Assembly (NCBI GenBank): GCA_963989245.1
Contig: OZ022345.1
Location: forward strand, 30,877,827 to 30,941,826
Source: Nansenia antarctica
Lineage: Eukaryota > Chordata > Actinopteri > Argentiniformes > Microstomatidae
Length of the DNA stretch: 64,000 nt
Direction of reading: 5' to 3'
The notes beneath the pieces were generated by a model, which saw only the letters and a list, made by a program, of their open reading frames with translations, did not search any database and was not told the origin of the DNA. The translations under genes were made by a program, and so were the position numbers. Positions 10,528-22,500 of the stretch are shown one piece after another (within the stretch, counting starts at the first letter, position 1; every line of letters begins with the position of its first letter).

Positions 10528-11005
10528 CATACATGGAAAGGAGAGAGGGAGGGGAGGGGAGGGGAGGGGAGGGGAGGGAAGGGAAGGAGAGAGGAGAGGA
10601 GAGGAGAGGGGAGGGGAGGGGTGAGAGGAGGGGAGAGGGGAGGGGAGAGAGGAGGGGAGAGGAGGGGAGAGAGGAGAGAGGAGAGGAAAGGGGAGGAGAG
10701 GAGAGGAGAGGGGAGGAGAGGAGAGGGGAGGAGAGGAGAGGAGAGGAGAGGAGAGGGGAGGAGAGGAGAGGAGAGTGGAGGAGAGGAGAGGAGAGGAGAG
10801 GGGAGAGGAGAGGGGAGGAGAGGAGAGGAGAGGGGAGGAGAGGAGAGGGGAGGAGAGGAGAGGAGAGGGGAGAGAGGAGAGGAAAGGGGAGGAGAGGAGA
10901 GGAGAGGGGAGAGCGGAGGAAAGGAGAGGAGAGGGGAGGAGGGGAGAGGAGAGAGGAGAGGGGAGGGGAGGATGGGAGAGGAGAGAGGAGAGGAGAGGAT
11001 AGGCT
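10528..11005. repeat. Homopurine GGAGA/GGGGA array (about 480 bp)
   Basis: Practically pure purine on the + strand, with GAGAGGAGAGG and GGGGAGG units. Open frames on both strands (Arg/Glu/Gly or Ser/Pro/Leu) are read-through. Mirror symmetry gives H-DNA potential. Confidence 0.97.
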
Positions 11006-11108
11006 GCCTGTCTCTCTGTCTGTCTGTGCTGGTGCTAAAATAATCCCACATATAGTAGGTCCAGGCAATCTCTCTCTTTCCCTCTCTCTCCCACTCTCTC
11101 TCTCCCTC

Positions 11109-11111
<3 letters not shown>

Positions 11112-11144
<33 letters not shown>
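11112..11144. repeat. (GT)n microsatellite
   Basis: GT run after a CT-rich stretch (11070-11110). A second, shorter GT run is at 11238-11262. Confidence 0.9.
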
Positions 11145-11146
<2 letters not shown>

Positions 11147-11236
11147 TAACACCATCTGGTCTATCACGTATCATTGGTCTCTGTAACGATGTCATTCATT
11201 TAGTCAATTAATAACAAGAGCAGCTAGCTGGAGGAG

Positions 11237-11264
<28 letters not shown>

Positions 11265-11267
<3 letters not shown>

Positions 11268-11410
11268 TCCTTGACAACATCAGAAGGATACGTCCATTCC
11301 TCACCAGAGAAGCAGCTCAACTCCTGGTCCAGTCACTGGTCATCTCCCGCCTTGACTACCTAACCCTAACCCTACCGCAGAGTCACTCCCTGTCTTCCAC
11401 CGGAGACTAA
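11265..11410 (+). pseudogene. L2-type LINE reverse transcriptase fragment
   Basis: One frame reads LDNIRRIRPFLTREAAQLLV then QSLVISRLDY, the thumb region just after the catalytic core of L2-group LINE reverse transcriptases. It breaks at SRLDY, where a telomere-like CTAACCCTAACCCTA (11360-11374) sits. It resumes with HSLSST..GD, close to the end of the protein. About 100 residues are missing. Confidence 0.7.
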
Positions 11411-12452
11411 AGACCTCCATCTCTCTTCAGGCTACACCTTAACTGTCCCTCCTGAAGACCTCCATCTCTTCAGGCTACACCTTAACTGTCCCTCCTGAAG
11501 ACCTCCATCTCTTCAGGCTAAACCTTAACTGTCCCTCCTGAAGACCTCCATCTCTTCAGGCTACACCTTAACTGTCCCTCCTGAAGACCTCCATCTCTTC
11601 AGGCTACACCTTAACTGTCCCTCCTGAAGACCTCCATGTCTTGAGGCTACACCTTAACTGTCCCTCCTGAAGACCTCCATCTCTTCAGGCTAAACCTTAA
11701 CTGTCCCTCCTGAAGACCTCCATCTCTTCAGGCTACACCTTAACTGTCCCTCCTGAAGACCTCCATCTCTTCAGGCTAAACCTTAACTGTCCCTCCTGAA
11801 GACCTCCATCTCTTCAGGCTACACCTTAACTGTCCCTCCTGAAGACCTCCATCTCTTCAGGCTACACCTTAACTGTCCCTCCTGAAGACCTCCATCTCTT
11901 CAGGCTACACCTTAACTGTCCCTCCTGAAGACCTCCATCTCTTCAGGCTACACCTTAACTGTCCCTCCTGAAGACCTCCATCTCTTCAGGCTACACCTTA
12001 ACTGTCCCTCCTGAAGACCTCCATCTCTTCAGGCTACACCTTAACTGTCCCTCCTAAAGACCTCCATCTCTTCAGACTACACCTTAACTGTCCCTCCTGA
12101 AGACCTCCATCTCTTCAGGCTACACCTTAACTGTCCCTCCTGAAGACCTCCATCTCTTCAGGCTACACCTTAACTGTCCCTCCTAAAGACCTCCATCTCT
12201 TCAGGCTACACCTTAACTGTCCCCCCTGAAGACCTCCATCTCTTCAGGCTACACCTTAACTGTCCCTCCTGAAGACCTTCATCTCTTCAGGCTGCACCTT
12301 AACTGTCCCTCCTGAAGACCTCCATCTCTTCAGGCTACACCTTAACTGTCCCTCCTGAAGACCTCCATCTCTTCAGGCTACACCTTAACTGTCCCTCCTG
12401 AAGACCTCCATCTCTTCAGGCTACACCTTAACTGTCCCTCCTGAAGACCTTT
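11411..12452. repeat. 43-bp minisatellite grown inside a LINE
   Basis: About 24 near-identical copies of a 43-bp unit that begins ACCTCCATCTCTTCAGGCTA and ends TGTCCCTCCTGAAG. The unit is the end of the LINE coding region: the LINE resumes its normal 3' part on the far side. Few point differences (tacacc/taaacc, gaagac/aaagac) indicate recent expansion. Confidence 0.97.
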
Positions 12453-12655
12453 TCATCTCATTACCGCTCTGTACAGTTTCTCTACTGTAAATAAATAATA
12501 ATTGAAAAAAATGAAATAAATGTACTGCTTCCTTCTTCTAGCATAGATGACTGTTTCTTGTGATGACTGATGGACAGATGATTCACTTACTTAGACAAAT
12601 GTATTTATTGTAACTCACTTTGGATTAAGGTGTCTGCTTAATGCCAAAAATGTAA
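12453..12655 (+). mobile_element. L2-type LINE 3' tail
   Basis: Continues from the array with cttttcatctcattaccgct and ends gtaactcactttggattaag gtgtctgcttaatgccaaa, the widespread fish tail (CTTTGGATAAAAGCGTCTGCTAAATG) with changes. A (GT)n run (12656-12693) follows. Confidence 0.75.
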
Positions 12656-12693
<38 letters not shown>

Positions 12694-12698
<5 letters not shown>

Positions 12699-12760
12699 TA
12701 GAGGTTCGAAAAGCCAGCCATCGGTAGGTCGTAGGTTCGATCCCCACCCCAGGAGGTGAT
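12694..12760 (+). other. tRNA-like B-box fragment
   Basis: ggtaggtcgtaggttcgatc cccacccc contains a good RNA polymerase III B box (GGTTCGATCCC). I see no A box or cloverleaf, so this is a SINE or tRNA pseudogene scrap, not a tRNA gene. Confidence 0.4.
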
Positions 12761-12839
12761 TTGAGCTTTGTTTTCTACTCTTCTGAACAGTGACAGGCTG
12801 CACCTCCCTCTGGTGGCCGTGTGAGGCAGCACAGCTCTC

Positions 12840-13020
12840 CTTTGTGAATATGATTATGATTATTATTATTATAACAACAACAATAATAATCATAATAATA
12901 ATCATAATAATAGATTAGTTTAAAAGCGCCTTTCTCAACATCAAGGACACTGTACAGAAAAAAGAGCAGCAGGACAATAAAACAAACACACAACAAACAA
13001 AACCAGAACAGAGATACAGA
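12840..13020 (-). repeat. (AAT)n microsatellite and repeat fragment
   Basis: ATT/AAT/AAC units, then gcgcctttctcaacatcaag gacactgtacag. The latter looks like the inverted tail of an interspersed element (reading AAAGGCGC on the minus strand). Confidence 0.5.
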
Positions 13021-13023
13021 AGA

Positions 13024-13061
13024 TACCCTAACCCAACCCTAACCTTAACCCTAACCCTAAC
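13024..13061. repeat. Interstitial telomere-like repeat (CCCTAA)n
   Basis: accctaacccaaccctaacc ttaaccctaaccctaac: imperfect C-strand telomere repeat, five to six units. Confidence 0.8.
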
Positions 13062-13742
13062 AGAACAGAGATACAGAAGATAAAATCGTAAAACATCGTG
13101 AATGACAGATCAGATCTCAGATCTGCGGCTCCACTCCAGCATCATGTGACATTAATGCAACCAGACATTAAATCAACAAGAGCTTCTAAATGTGGTCTTT
13201 AATATAATTTATTTTTATTTCACATATACAGAGCTTGTTTAGTTTAGTTTAATTTAGTTTATTAGTTTATTATATCGAGGACAATCCAAATACATGTACC
13301 ATATAAAATACAGTAAAAAAGGCAGCGTTAGCCTAGTCGGCTAATTTTCAACTGAAAAGTTTTTTGTTTTTTGAAAACTAAGACGAAGTGACGTACATGG
13401 GCAGTGTATACATTGCAACAAAAACAAAAAACAAATACTAATTTTTGGACTGTATTTCAAACATTTACAATCGCTTGATACTTCGACTGTTTTGAGCCCT
13501 CCGCTGCTCCGTAACTACGACACTAATCACGTGTGCCGCTGAGTCAGGAAGAGGAAGTGATGTCTGACAGCTGACACACCTGATAATCAATACCTCCTGG
13601 ACACCCTACCATGGACTTACATCATGTTCTCTATATCTATATGTATATATGAGATATTATATATGTTGTCTCATTGTCCTGAGCTGCTGTCAGCGTCACT
13701 GTCCGGCAACGGAGGAATGAATCACCCCAGGACAATAACCGT
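13062..13742. other. Gene-free stretch upstream of ap1ar
   Basis: 13205-13330 is T/TTTAG-rich and contains tttattatatcgaggacaat, which looks like an inverted LINE 3' end. The rest, including a CACGTG-like atcacgtgtgcc (13526) and acatcatgttctctatatct, has no coding signal. The ap1ar promoter and 5' UTR should lie in 13500-13856, but I see no clear TATA, CpG-island edge or initiator. Confidence 0.35.
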
Positions 13743-13776
13743 GATAACCTAAACCCTAACCCTAACCCTAACCCGT
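13743..13776. repeat. Interstitial telomere repeat (CCCTAA)n
   Basis: Reads aaaccctaaccctaaccctaa and then cccgtgac, followed by three gggacagagagag(ggaagccc) units up to exon 1. A telomere-like tract about 80 bp before the ap1ar start codon. Confidence 0.9.
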
Positions 13777-13851
13777 GACAGAGAGAGGCACCCTAACCCG
13801 GGACAGAGAGAGGGAAGCCCCGGGACAGAGAGAGGGAAGCCCCGGGACAGC

Positions 13852-13857
13852 ATGTGA
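13852..13857 (+). promoter_or_regulatory. Minimal start-stop uORF (ATGTGA) overlapping the ap1ar start
   Basis: ATGTGATGGGG: an ATG followed directly by TGA, whose last base is the A of the ap1ar ATG. If the transcript starts upstream of 13852, ribosomes meet this start-stop element first. Confidence 0.4.
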
Positions 13858-13927
13858 TGGGGACCTGCTGGTCTTACTGCTCCAGCGTCTTCAGACGGGA
13901 GGCGAACAGGATCCAGAGAGGCGGAGG
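13857..13927 (+). CDS. ap1ar: ap1ar exon 1 (start codon and lipid anchor)
   Basis: ATG at 13857 encodes MGTCWSYCSSVFRREANRIQ and then RGG, matching the Gly-x-Cys start and the LLR-EA-R-QR pattern of vertebrate gadkin. Cys4 (and Cys8) are the likely palmitoylation sites. The donor is GG|GTGAGT at 13928, leaving phase 2. An ATG at 13852 directly upstream is followed at once by TGA, so 13857 is the better start. The 5' UTR start is not visible. Confidence 0.85.
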
Positions 13928-14126
13928 GTGAGTGACCCGCCCTGCCCTGCAGGCTAGCGGCTGAGCTAACTAGATGGCTGGAGTGGGCCGTTCTCTGTTG
14001 GGGGTTGGGGGTCCCACCCCTCAGGGTCGGGTTGGGGGTCCTGTCTGTTTCTCCAGTGTTGCATTTGTCACTTTCCATCAGTGTCCCAGTGGTGTCACAC
14101 CTGTCAGCTGAGGGAGGGGGAGAGAG

Positions 14127-14199
<73 letters not shown>

Positions 14200-14318
14200 A
14201 TGTGTAGCGCTTTTCCTGCAAACGTTGCAGCTCAAAGTGCTCTGATGGAGAGAGAGAGAGGAGGGGGGGAGGAGAGAGAGAGATGGAGACAGAGACAGAG
14301 AGGAGGGGGAGAGAGAGA

Positions 14319-14366
<48 letters not shown>

Positions 14367-16150
14367 CAGAGAGAGAGAGAGATGGTGACAGAGAGAGAGA
14401 GAGAGGAGGGGGAGAGAGAGACACAGAGATAGAGAGAGAGAGATGGTGACAGAGAGGGAGAGGGAGGGAATGTTCTAGTCCCACCCCCCCAGGGACAGTT
14501 GGAGCTGTTAGTGACATCACCACTTCACTGAGCAACATGACGTTTGTGAGGCATTAAGGTATCCAACAGCAGACGACTGCGTTTCCATGCCTACCAGGTT
14601 TGGCTCTGATATGGATTCTGGGGAAATAAAAATAAATGAATGAATACATAAATGTATACAGTTTGTCTTGTCATGTGACTTACCTATGAGTGACAGAAGT
14701 TACTTCAGTAAACGGTTGTCATGGTGTCAGACAGTAAACGATTGTCATGGCGTCAGACAGTAAACGGTTGTCACGGTTTCCCTTCAGATCCAAGTACTTC
14801 CGGAGCAGCACAACAGGAGAACACTACACCATCGAGGTACCTAACCCTGACCCTGTCCTGACCCTGTCCTGACCCTGACCTGACCCTGACCTAACCCTGT
14901 CCTGACCCTGACCTAACCCTGTCCTGACCCTGACCCTAACCCTGTCCTAACCCTGTCCTGACCCTGTCCTGACCCTGTCCTGACCCTGTCCTGACCCTGC
15001 CCTGACCCTGTCCTAACCCTGACCCTTTCCTGACCTGTTCCTGACCCTGTCCTAACCCTATCCTGACCCTAACCCTGTCCTAACCCTGTCCTAACCCTAT
15101 CCATGTCCTAACCCTGTCCTAACCCTGTCCTGACCCTGTCCTAACCCTGTCCTCCTAACCCTGTCCTGACCCTGACCCTGACCCTGACCCTGTCCTGACC
15201 CTGCCCCTGTCCTGCCCCTGACCCTGTCCTAACCCTGTCCTGACCCTGTCCTAATCCTGACCCTGTCCTAACCCTGTCCTGACCCTGTCCTAACCCTGTC
15301 CTGTCCTGACCCTGTCCCTGTCCTGACCCTGTCCCTGTCCTGACCCTGTCCTGTCCCTGTCCTAACCCTGTCCTAACCCTGTCCTGATCCGGTCCTAACC
15401 CTGACCCTGTCCTGTCCCTGTCCTGTCCCTGTCCTAACTAGGGTTGGGTACCGAAAACCGGTACCGGTATGGTACCGGTTACTTTGCATTCGGTACCTAC
15501 CGAACCGAATTGCAACGGAGATTTCGGTTCCTCGTTTCGGTTCCTCTCTCGCCCCCTGGTGTCCGAAATGGACTTTACATGCAACAGTCAACCGCACGTG
15601 ACATCGCCTGTTGAAGTTCCACTCAGTTCCTGTAATCGAGACTGAATCGCTCTCACCATGCGCGAGGCGACGCGCTTGCAAAACAGTTTTGTAATTGGTC
15701 TGAATTTAGCGGGAAATTTGGATTTAACAACGACACAATATTGGCAGGGGAAAAGAATTGGAGTCGAATTTTTATAGACAACGGATTTACATGCTGGAAA
15801 AACATGCAGCTAAAATTCAGGGAACATTTAGACAATACGAGACACAAGGTAGCTGTGGTCGCATGCTCTTATTACAGGGCAATATGCGCGGTGCAAAAAT
15901 AATCTAAAATCATCACGAACAGAATGGTGGAGGTACGGGTAAACAGGGCTCATGTCGATGTCATCAAAGGTAAACGTTGGTTTTCTCAGCTGATAATATG
16001 CATTACCTTGCTGTTGGTTGTTTACCTAATGCTCCATCTGACTGTCACACTGTGATTTGACTTGTGTAAACAGTTAATGAGTAACGTTAGCCCGTTTTGT
16101 GCGTGTACTCTCATGTAGGCCTACTTCGTATTGATGAGCTGATAATCTTT

Positions 16151-16184
<34 letters not shown>

Positions 16185-16513
16185 TAGTGTTGTCACGATA
16201 CCAATATTTTACCCTGCGATACTATACCAGCCCAAGTATCACGATTAGTATCGCGATACCGCGGCACTTTTGTAACACTTTTTATTTTTATGAACATGCA
16301 ATGTATTTATACAAGTTACAATAACTTAATGAGTGGTGCATGAATAACATGCATTTAATGCATTACACTGTAACTCTACAGGTAAGTAAAAGTACTGAAA
16401 CCGATATTTTTGTGAATAACATGTTTATTAATAAGTAGTTTGAAACATCAAACAGACCAACTGGCCTTTTGCAAGAGTATAGCAAAGTAGGTGTGTGTGT
16501 GTGTGTGTGTGTG

Positions 16514-16554
<41 letters not shown>

Positions 16555-19500
16555 TTCTGTGTCTGTATGTCTGTCTTTCTGTGTCTGTATGTCTGTCCGT
16601 CTGTGGGGTCTTTTTCACGAACTTGAAAAGTAAAAGCAAACACTGGCATATCAAAAATATAGAGGGCTACTTCCAAACTGTAGCTCAAGACTCAACTTAA
16701 GAAAACTCAGTGGTCATATTCCAAAGATTGTCACTAAGCAGGGCAGAAGTGTGGTTATTACTTCATTAGCTAGCCAGGCTGGCTAGCACCGGCTGGTTAG
16801 CCAGCAACAGCAGCAGTGCTGCCGCACACTTTAGCTAAGAAGTTTATTCATTCATTTTTGTAATATTAGCTAATTGCAAGAACACATAAGTATAACAAAT
16901 AAAGCCATACTAACCTCATTAGCTTGCTTGTATTCCAGTGCAAGGTCTGGATGACGACATTGTAGGTGCTTTATTAAGTTTGACGTGTTGCCTCCTTTTG
17001 CCTGTATGGCATGATTGCATCTCCTGCAGAACGGACGGCCATCATCTATTGCTTTACCTTCGCGATCTGGTTTAAAACCAAAATAGTTCCAGATAAAACT
17101 TTTTGAGTTAGTTTTCTTTAGTAATTTTGGCGTTGATGGTGCGACGCTATGGGTAGGGAACGCTTCTGCCATGACGATACTGAGAAGACTGGCTCGCGCC
17201 CAGACAGACATCCAGATAACGTCAATATATAAGGTAATATGCTGCGGAGATGTGCGCGAGCAAACAAACTGGGATCTGTCACAACGGTGTCGCGAGTAGG
17301 GCTGGGCATACGCTCAAAATTTCTTTTTCGATAATCGCAAGAATTAACGATCAATTATCGATTAATTGATAAGCTTTTTTTTCATTATTTTTTTTTTATT
17401 TTTTTATTTTTTCCTTGGGGAAAAAACTTTATTTGTGTTGCTATTGCACACATTCATTCATTCACATTCAAACTAGACACTACAGTCAGATAACAATCCT
17501 CTTAAACAAGGCAGTGAGTAGCCTAAATTGTTTAACTTAAAAACACATTTTACATTATAAATATAAATATAGAAAATAAGTAACTCACCATAGGAGCAGT
17601 AAAAAAACAGTTACTCACAAATAGGAGGATGACTGAAAACGTTAGTGTCCTTAAGAGCGTCCAGCTTAACTTAAATTTAAACTCCAGCGAGAGACTGTAG
17701 GCGGCAGGCCTACTGGTTCTTGTTCAGAAAGATGATCATGTTAACATGTTCAGGGGTGAGAGACGAACGCAATCCGGTGACACGTGGACAAACTAATTTC
17801 CATTATTATTATTATTAATGATTATCGAGCAAAATATTTTGTGATCGACCAAGATCCTTATCGATCAATTATCGATCGTCGATCATTGATGCCCACCCCT
17901 AGTCGCGAGCCAGTCTTGTCCTCATTAGCAGAACCAGTGAATTTGGTAATAGAGGTAACACATTGCCCCGCTGGTACCGTGTTCAACACGGTAGTATAGT
18001 ATTCCACGGTAGTACCGTTGTATAAAGCTTATGGTATAGTAGGCACCGTGACATTTTGGCACCGCGGTATATCGTTGGTACCGGTATATCGTGCAACACT
18101 AGTGTGTGTATGTATGTGACTGTCAGTCACAAGTTTATATTCTAATAATGTTGTTCAGTGCTGTATGCGCGTTCCCGGTTCTGTGTGTACTCTTGTGTAC
18201 TTCATATTCAATGAGCTGATTATCTTTGTGTGTGTGTGTGTGTGTGTCTTGGGCGTATCTGTCAGTCACATTCAGTGCTGTATGCGGGTTCACCATGTTC
18301 TGCTGCAGCTGTAGCGTCAGGATATGTTGGTATTTGATCACCTTCTATATCACTAGGAAAGCCGTGAGGTGTCATAGGGCACCAGTGAGTACAACAAAAA
18401 AAATCTACCTTTGCACTCGATCAAATGTCAGGACCCTCCTTTCATGACTTTTCCTAGATATGTGCGTTCTACCACCCAGCATCTTTACATTTTCAAAATC
18501 GAGTTAGTATAAAGCGATTTTGCAGTATTTCTGTGTGTGTCTGTGTATTTGCCTTGGAATTCGGCTGCCATCTTTTTCTCCAAGGCTGCAATTCTCTTTT
18601 ATATCAGCAGAGGTAGCAAGGGGACACACACTGTGCTCAAACTTCAGGCTTCAGTGCTGAATTAGATACAGTGGATAAGACTGATAAGTATGTAACATAA
18701 TGTGTTTATATATAGGCTATATATAGCAATAGGGATACATAAGGTATGTGTACAGACAGTTATGAAAATGATAAACTGTACAGTTGTCTCCCAATCCCTT
18801 CAGATTTGTTGGAGCTGAGTTTTTTTTCCACAGCGGGTTTACCCAAGTTCCATGCAATAGTGATAATATATTATGATATGTGTAGCCTATGTCAGGGTTT
18901 CCGTTAGAAAACATTTGTGCCGGTCAACGTGTTCGGGAAGATTTCAATTTACCGGACAAACGTGAGATATTCCGGTCATCATATTAAAATATAATATAGC
19001 TGTTTGTCGCGGTGATTACTGTTGTGTAGCCTAGCCTATATATGCCGTTTAATGTCTATTTCTCATCCGATACGATTAGATGCGAGCTATATAATAAATA
19101 TAATAATATAGGCTTTCATGATTCGCATGCGCGCTATGCCATATGTCCAGCGCTGAACGCGCGCCACACTGGGAACTGAACAGACTGCATCGATCAATGA
19201 ACGGACTCCACATTACGTTAACTGAAGTCTGTTAAATTGTTTGGGATTAATGTGAGTTTTCTATTTTCTCTTTTCAGTTTTGCCCTTTTTTATCAATAAA
19301 ACAACGTCATTTCTATAACCAGTAGGGGTGCAACGGTTCTCGTTTTTTTTACGGACGGTACGGTTTGCGTTCCACGGCTCAATTCACTAGTGAACCGTGA
19401 CGGTTTTCTTTTTTATTTATTTATTTATTTTATTTTATTTTTTTACCTTTATTTTACCAGGAAGTCACATTGAGATTAAAACCTCTTTTACAAGAGAGAC

Positions 19501-22500
19501 CTGGCCAAGACAGGGTCAAAATAGTAGCTTAAAAAAACTGTTCAGATAACAAGACAGGACATAAGACAGTGGCAACAATACAATAGACAAACAATGGTAG
19601 GGGTATTTACAAGGTGATTAAAACATTGAGAAGTCTAACCAAAGCAGGTACAGCGAGCGGTGACCACATCCTTTAATCTACGCTTGAAGATACTTATGGA
19701 AATAAGGGCCTCTAATTTAAAAGTAGTCTGTAGGTCATTCCAAGACCAAGGGCCATAATAAGACAAGCTTGCCCTTCCAACATTGTTCATGATAAGTGGC
19801 ACCTTGTATTTTGTATTGTAGCCATCTACGAGACCTGAGACCCGAGCCACTCGGTATAGGGATGAACTTCAGGCCCAGATAATTCGGTAAGAAGCCAGAG
19901 ATGATTTTAAACACAAGAGTGTACCAGTGTTGGAGCCTTCTGACAGAAAGAGATGGCCATCCAACCAGACTATACAGTGTACAGTGATGGGTCCTGAAGG
20001 CACTATTGGTGATGTATCTTAGAACCGAATGATACAGGGGGTCTAGCTTGGATAAAGTGGACAGAGAAGCAAACCTATATACTGTATCACCATAATCCAA
20101 TTGTGAAAGGAAAAGGGCGGAGACAAGACGTTTTCTGGAAGCCAAGGAAAAGCAAGATTTAAATCTATACAGGAAGCCCACTGTACGCTTAAGCTTTATG
20201 GCGAGAAGATCAATTTGGCCGCGTTCGTAAATTAGCTCTGAGAGCGCCGGAGCGTCCACGTGAATGCCTCGAACGCGGCCTTTGGTCAGAGGTCGAGTTG
20301 GTCTGGAACGCAGTTGTACATCTTTACTGCCTAATTGGCTGCCTAATATCCAATCACAGGGAAGAAACAAAAACACTGTTAGAGAAAAAAAAGGTGAAGA
20401 TGGCGACCGGATTAGAACACATGGCGAACCCAGTTGAGAGGCAACAGTTTGAGGAAGCCCCGGATTCCTACAAGTCTGCGGTGTGGGGGGAATACGACAA
20501 TAAGGGGAAAAAAACAGTGGACAGAAACATTACTATCTGCAAGCTCTGCTTAAAGCGTGTGCCATATGCTAATGGATGCACCTCTAACATGAAACAGCAT
20601 ATTCGCCGCTACCACTCAACGATAACACTGACTGGGAGCAGGAAAGCCAGTCAGGTAGCGTCAGTGAGCAGACAGCAGTCTCGAAAGTGTTTATTTTTTG
20701 GGGGAAATTTGAAAGTCTTTTTTGCTTATATACAATTATATATACATTATATAAACATTATATACATTACATATACATGTGTATGTTAAAGTTCCATATG
20801 TATAAGCAAATATAAAGTAAAGTACTGTTTGTAAATAAATAGTAGCATTTGTTTCTGAACCGAACCGTACCGAAAACCGTGACCCAAAATACCGAACCGT
20901 ACCGAACCGTGGGCCAACTGAACCGTTGCACCCCTAATAACCAGGTCTCGCTGGTTGGGAAGGCATTTAGTTTAGCTGCCTGTCAAATCATACTTAATCG
21001 GACTCGGGAGTATGACAATGAGGAGAACATAACTGTTTATTGAGAAACGATTGATAGGCAGGCTGGGATACGTATATAAAGAAATACCACAATGTCTAGA
21101 TTTATAACATTTTATTGAAAAGTGCAAGAGGTTACATGTAGGCTTCTGGCGTGACACATAGGCTAGCCTAATTTCCGTTCATATGCCTTTTATCAGATAA
21201 AATAAAATAGAATAAAACTCTTTGAAAATAAATAGACTTTAAATGAACTTGCAATGCGCATAGGCTAATTTCCGTTCGATGTTAATAGGCCTATAGTAGC
21301 CTATGCCTTTTCTCAGATAGGGGATAGCCTGAATAGCAGGCTATTTTATTTAAGGCTTTCAGGAGCTCAGTCAGTCCCACATACTGATGACATGCGATGC
21401 CATTTTTTGCCATGTGAAATGCAACTTGTAGCTGAGAGTGCAGCTTATTGTTAGCCGTTTCATTAGCCTGCTCACAGTGGCCTTTCATAGCGGTTTGCTG
21501 TTGCCTCAAACTGACCGCCGATATGTGGTCACTGCACCGACTGTGATCAGTGAGAGCCGACATTCTCATATTCGTTGCTCCTCTCATGAATCCGTTATTC
21601 CTCCCCGATTTTTTGCACGGTGAGCAGAACATTTTTCCTTCCCCATCTAAACGCAGACAGGGGAAATTTTCTTTCCATTCAACTCGAAACCCTCAAGACT
21701 TTTTGGCTGGAGGAGCCACTACGGCACTACTTAAACTTTGTCTCGCCATGTTTACCTCTCGCTCGCTATGGTGCACTTTGAGCTGCAACGTTTGCAGGTT
21801 AAAAGCGCTAGCCTATACAAATAAAAGTTATTATTATTATTATTATGGTGGCCCGCTACGCAGGGTTGCCAGATGGGCCGGGTTATCGCCGAATGGGCTA
21901 CTGGGTTTAGCGGTAATAGACTGGTTATGCTGTAAATTGTCAATCCCATCTGGCAACCCTGCCGCTAGGAAGGCTATTGACGCTGTTTCGCGGAGTCATC
22001 ATCATGCCGGCGTCAAATCATATAATAATAAAATAAATATATAGCCTATATATTCGTCTTTTTTAATATAGAAGGAATCAGAATGTGACAATTAAACTTT
22101 AGCGAATTGTATTCAAATTGTGCTTAGAGGGAATTATTTTCACCGGACATTATGACCGAAGAGGTTTAAATGTGTCGGACTTCAACACATTTTACCGGAC
22201 AAAGACTGGTAATTACCGGTTAACGGAAACCCAGGCCTATGTACAGTTATGAATGATACACTGCACAGTATGTACCTATCAAGTTGTGTGGTGCATGCAT
22301 AGCTACCGCAGCAAAGTAATTGCAGTAGCCTACGTTTGATTATACATGTACTCATCAACGAATATTATATAACAAACGGATATTTATAATATTGTATATA
22401 ATGTATTTTTTGTATATCACTGTAGACCACGGTGCTAGACCACTGGACCACCTCAGGCCACCAGTAATAACCATAATTGTGGATTACTATTTACAATTAG

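Larger units (their letters stand above)
16185..18101 (-). mobile_element. hAT transposon with BED-finger gene
   Basis: The left end TAGTGTTGTCACGATAC and right end GTATATCGTGCAACACTA are inverted. Flanks are GTGTGTAT and GTGTGTGT (8 bp, one difference, in a GT tract). CGATAC/CGGTAT motifs cluster near both ends. It contains a minus-strand BED protein and a younger hAT (17297-17901). Confidence 0.85.
19323..20936 (+). mobile_element. hAT (ZBED-type) transposon
   Basis: The ends are TAGGGGTGCAACGGTTC and GAACCGTTGCACCCCTA, exact inverses, flanked by the perfect 8-bp duplication ATAACCAG (19315-19322 and 20937-20944). GAACCG motifs cluster sub-terminally. It encodes an N-terminal BED protein on + and contains a minus-strand LINE fragment. 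Confidence 0.95.
18893..22234 (-). mobile_element. hAT transposon with ZNF862-like zinc-finger remnant
   Basis: The ends are CAGGGTTTCCGTTA and TAACGGAAACCCAG, flanked by the perfect 8-bp duplication GCCTATGT (18885-18892 and 22235-22242). Sub-terminal ACCGG(ACA) motifs are at both ends. It holds a minus-strand zinc-finger fragment, a nested ZBED hAT (19323-20936) and a 101-bp MITE (21861-21961). Confidence 0.9.

Noticed and set aside
10046..11195. 373- and 224-residue frames rich in Ser/Leu/Pro and Tyr/Ile
   Set aside because: Read-through of the GATA and GGAGA arrays on both strands.
12694..12760. tRNA gene
   Set aside because: Only a B box is present; no A box, acceptor stem or anticodon arm could be drawn.
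19323..20936. Functional ZBED host gene
   Set aside because: The BED finger is inside a hAT with perfect target duplications, has no catalytic domain and is interrupted by a LINE; there is no sign of domestication.
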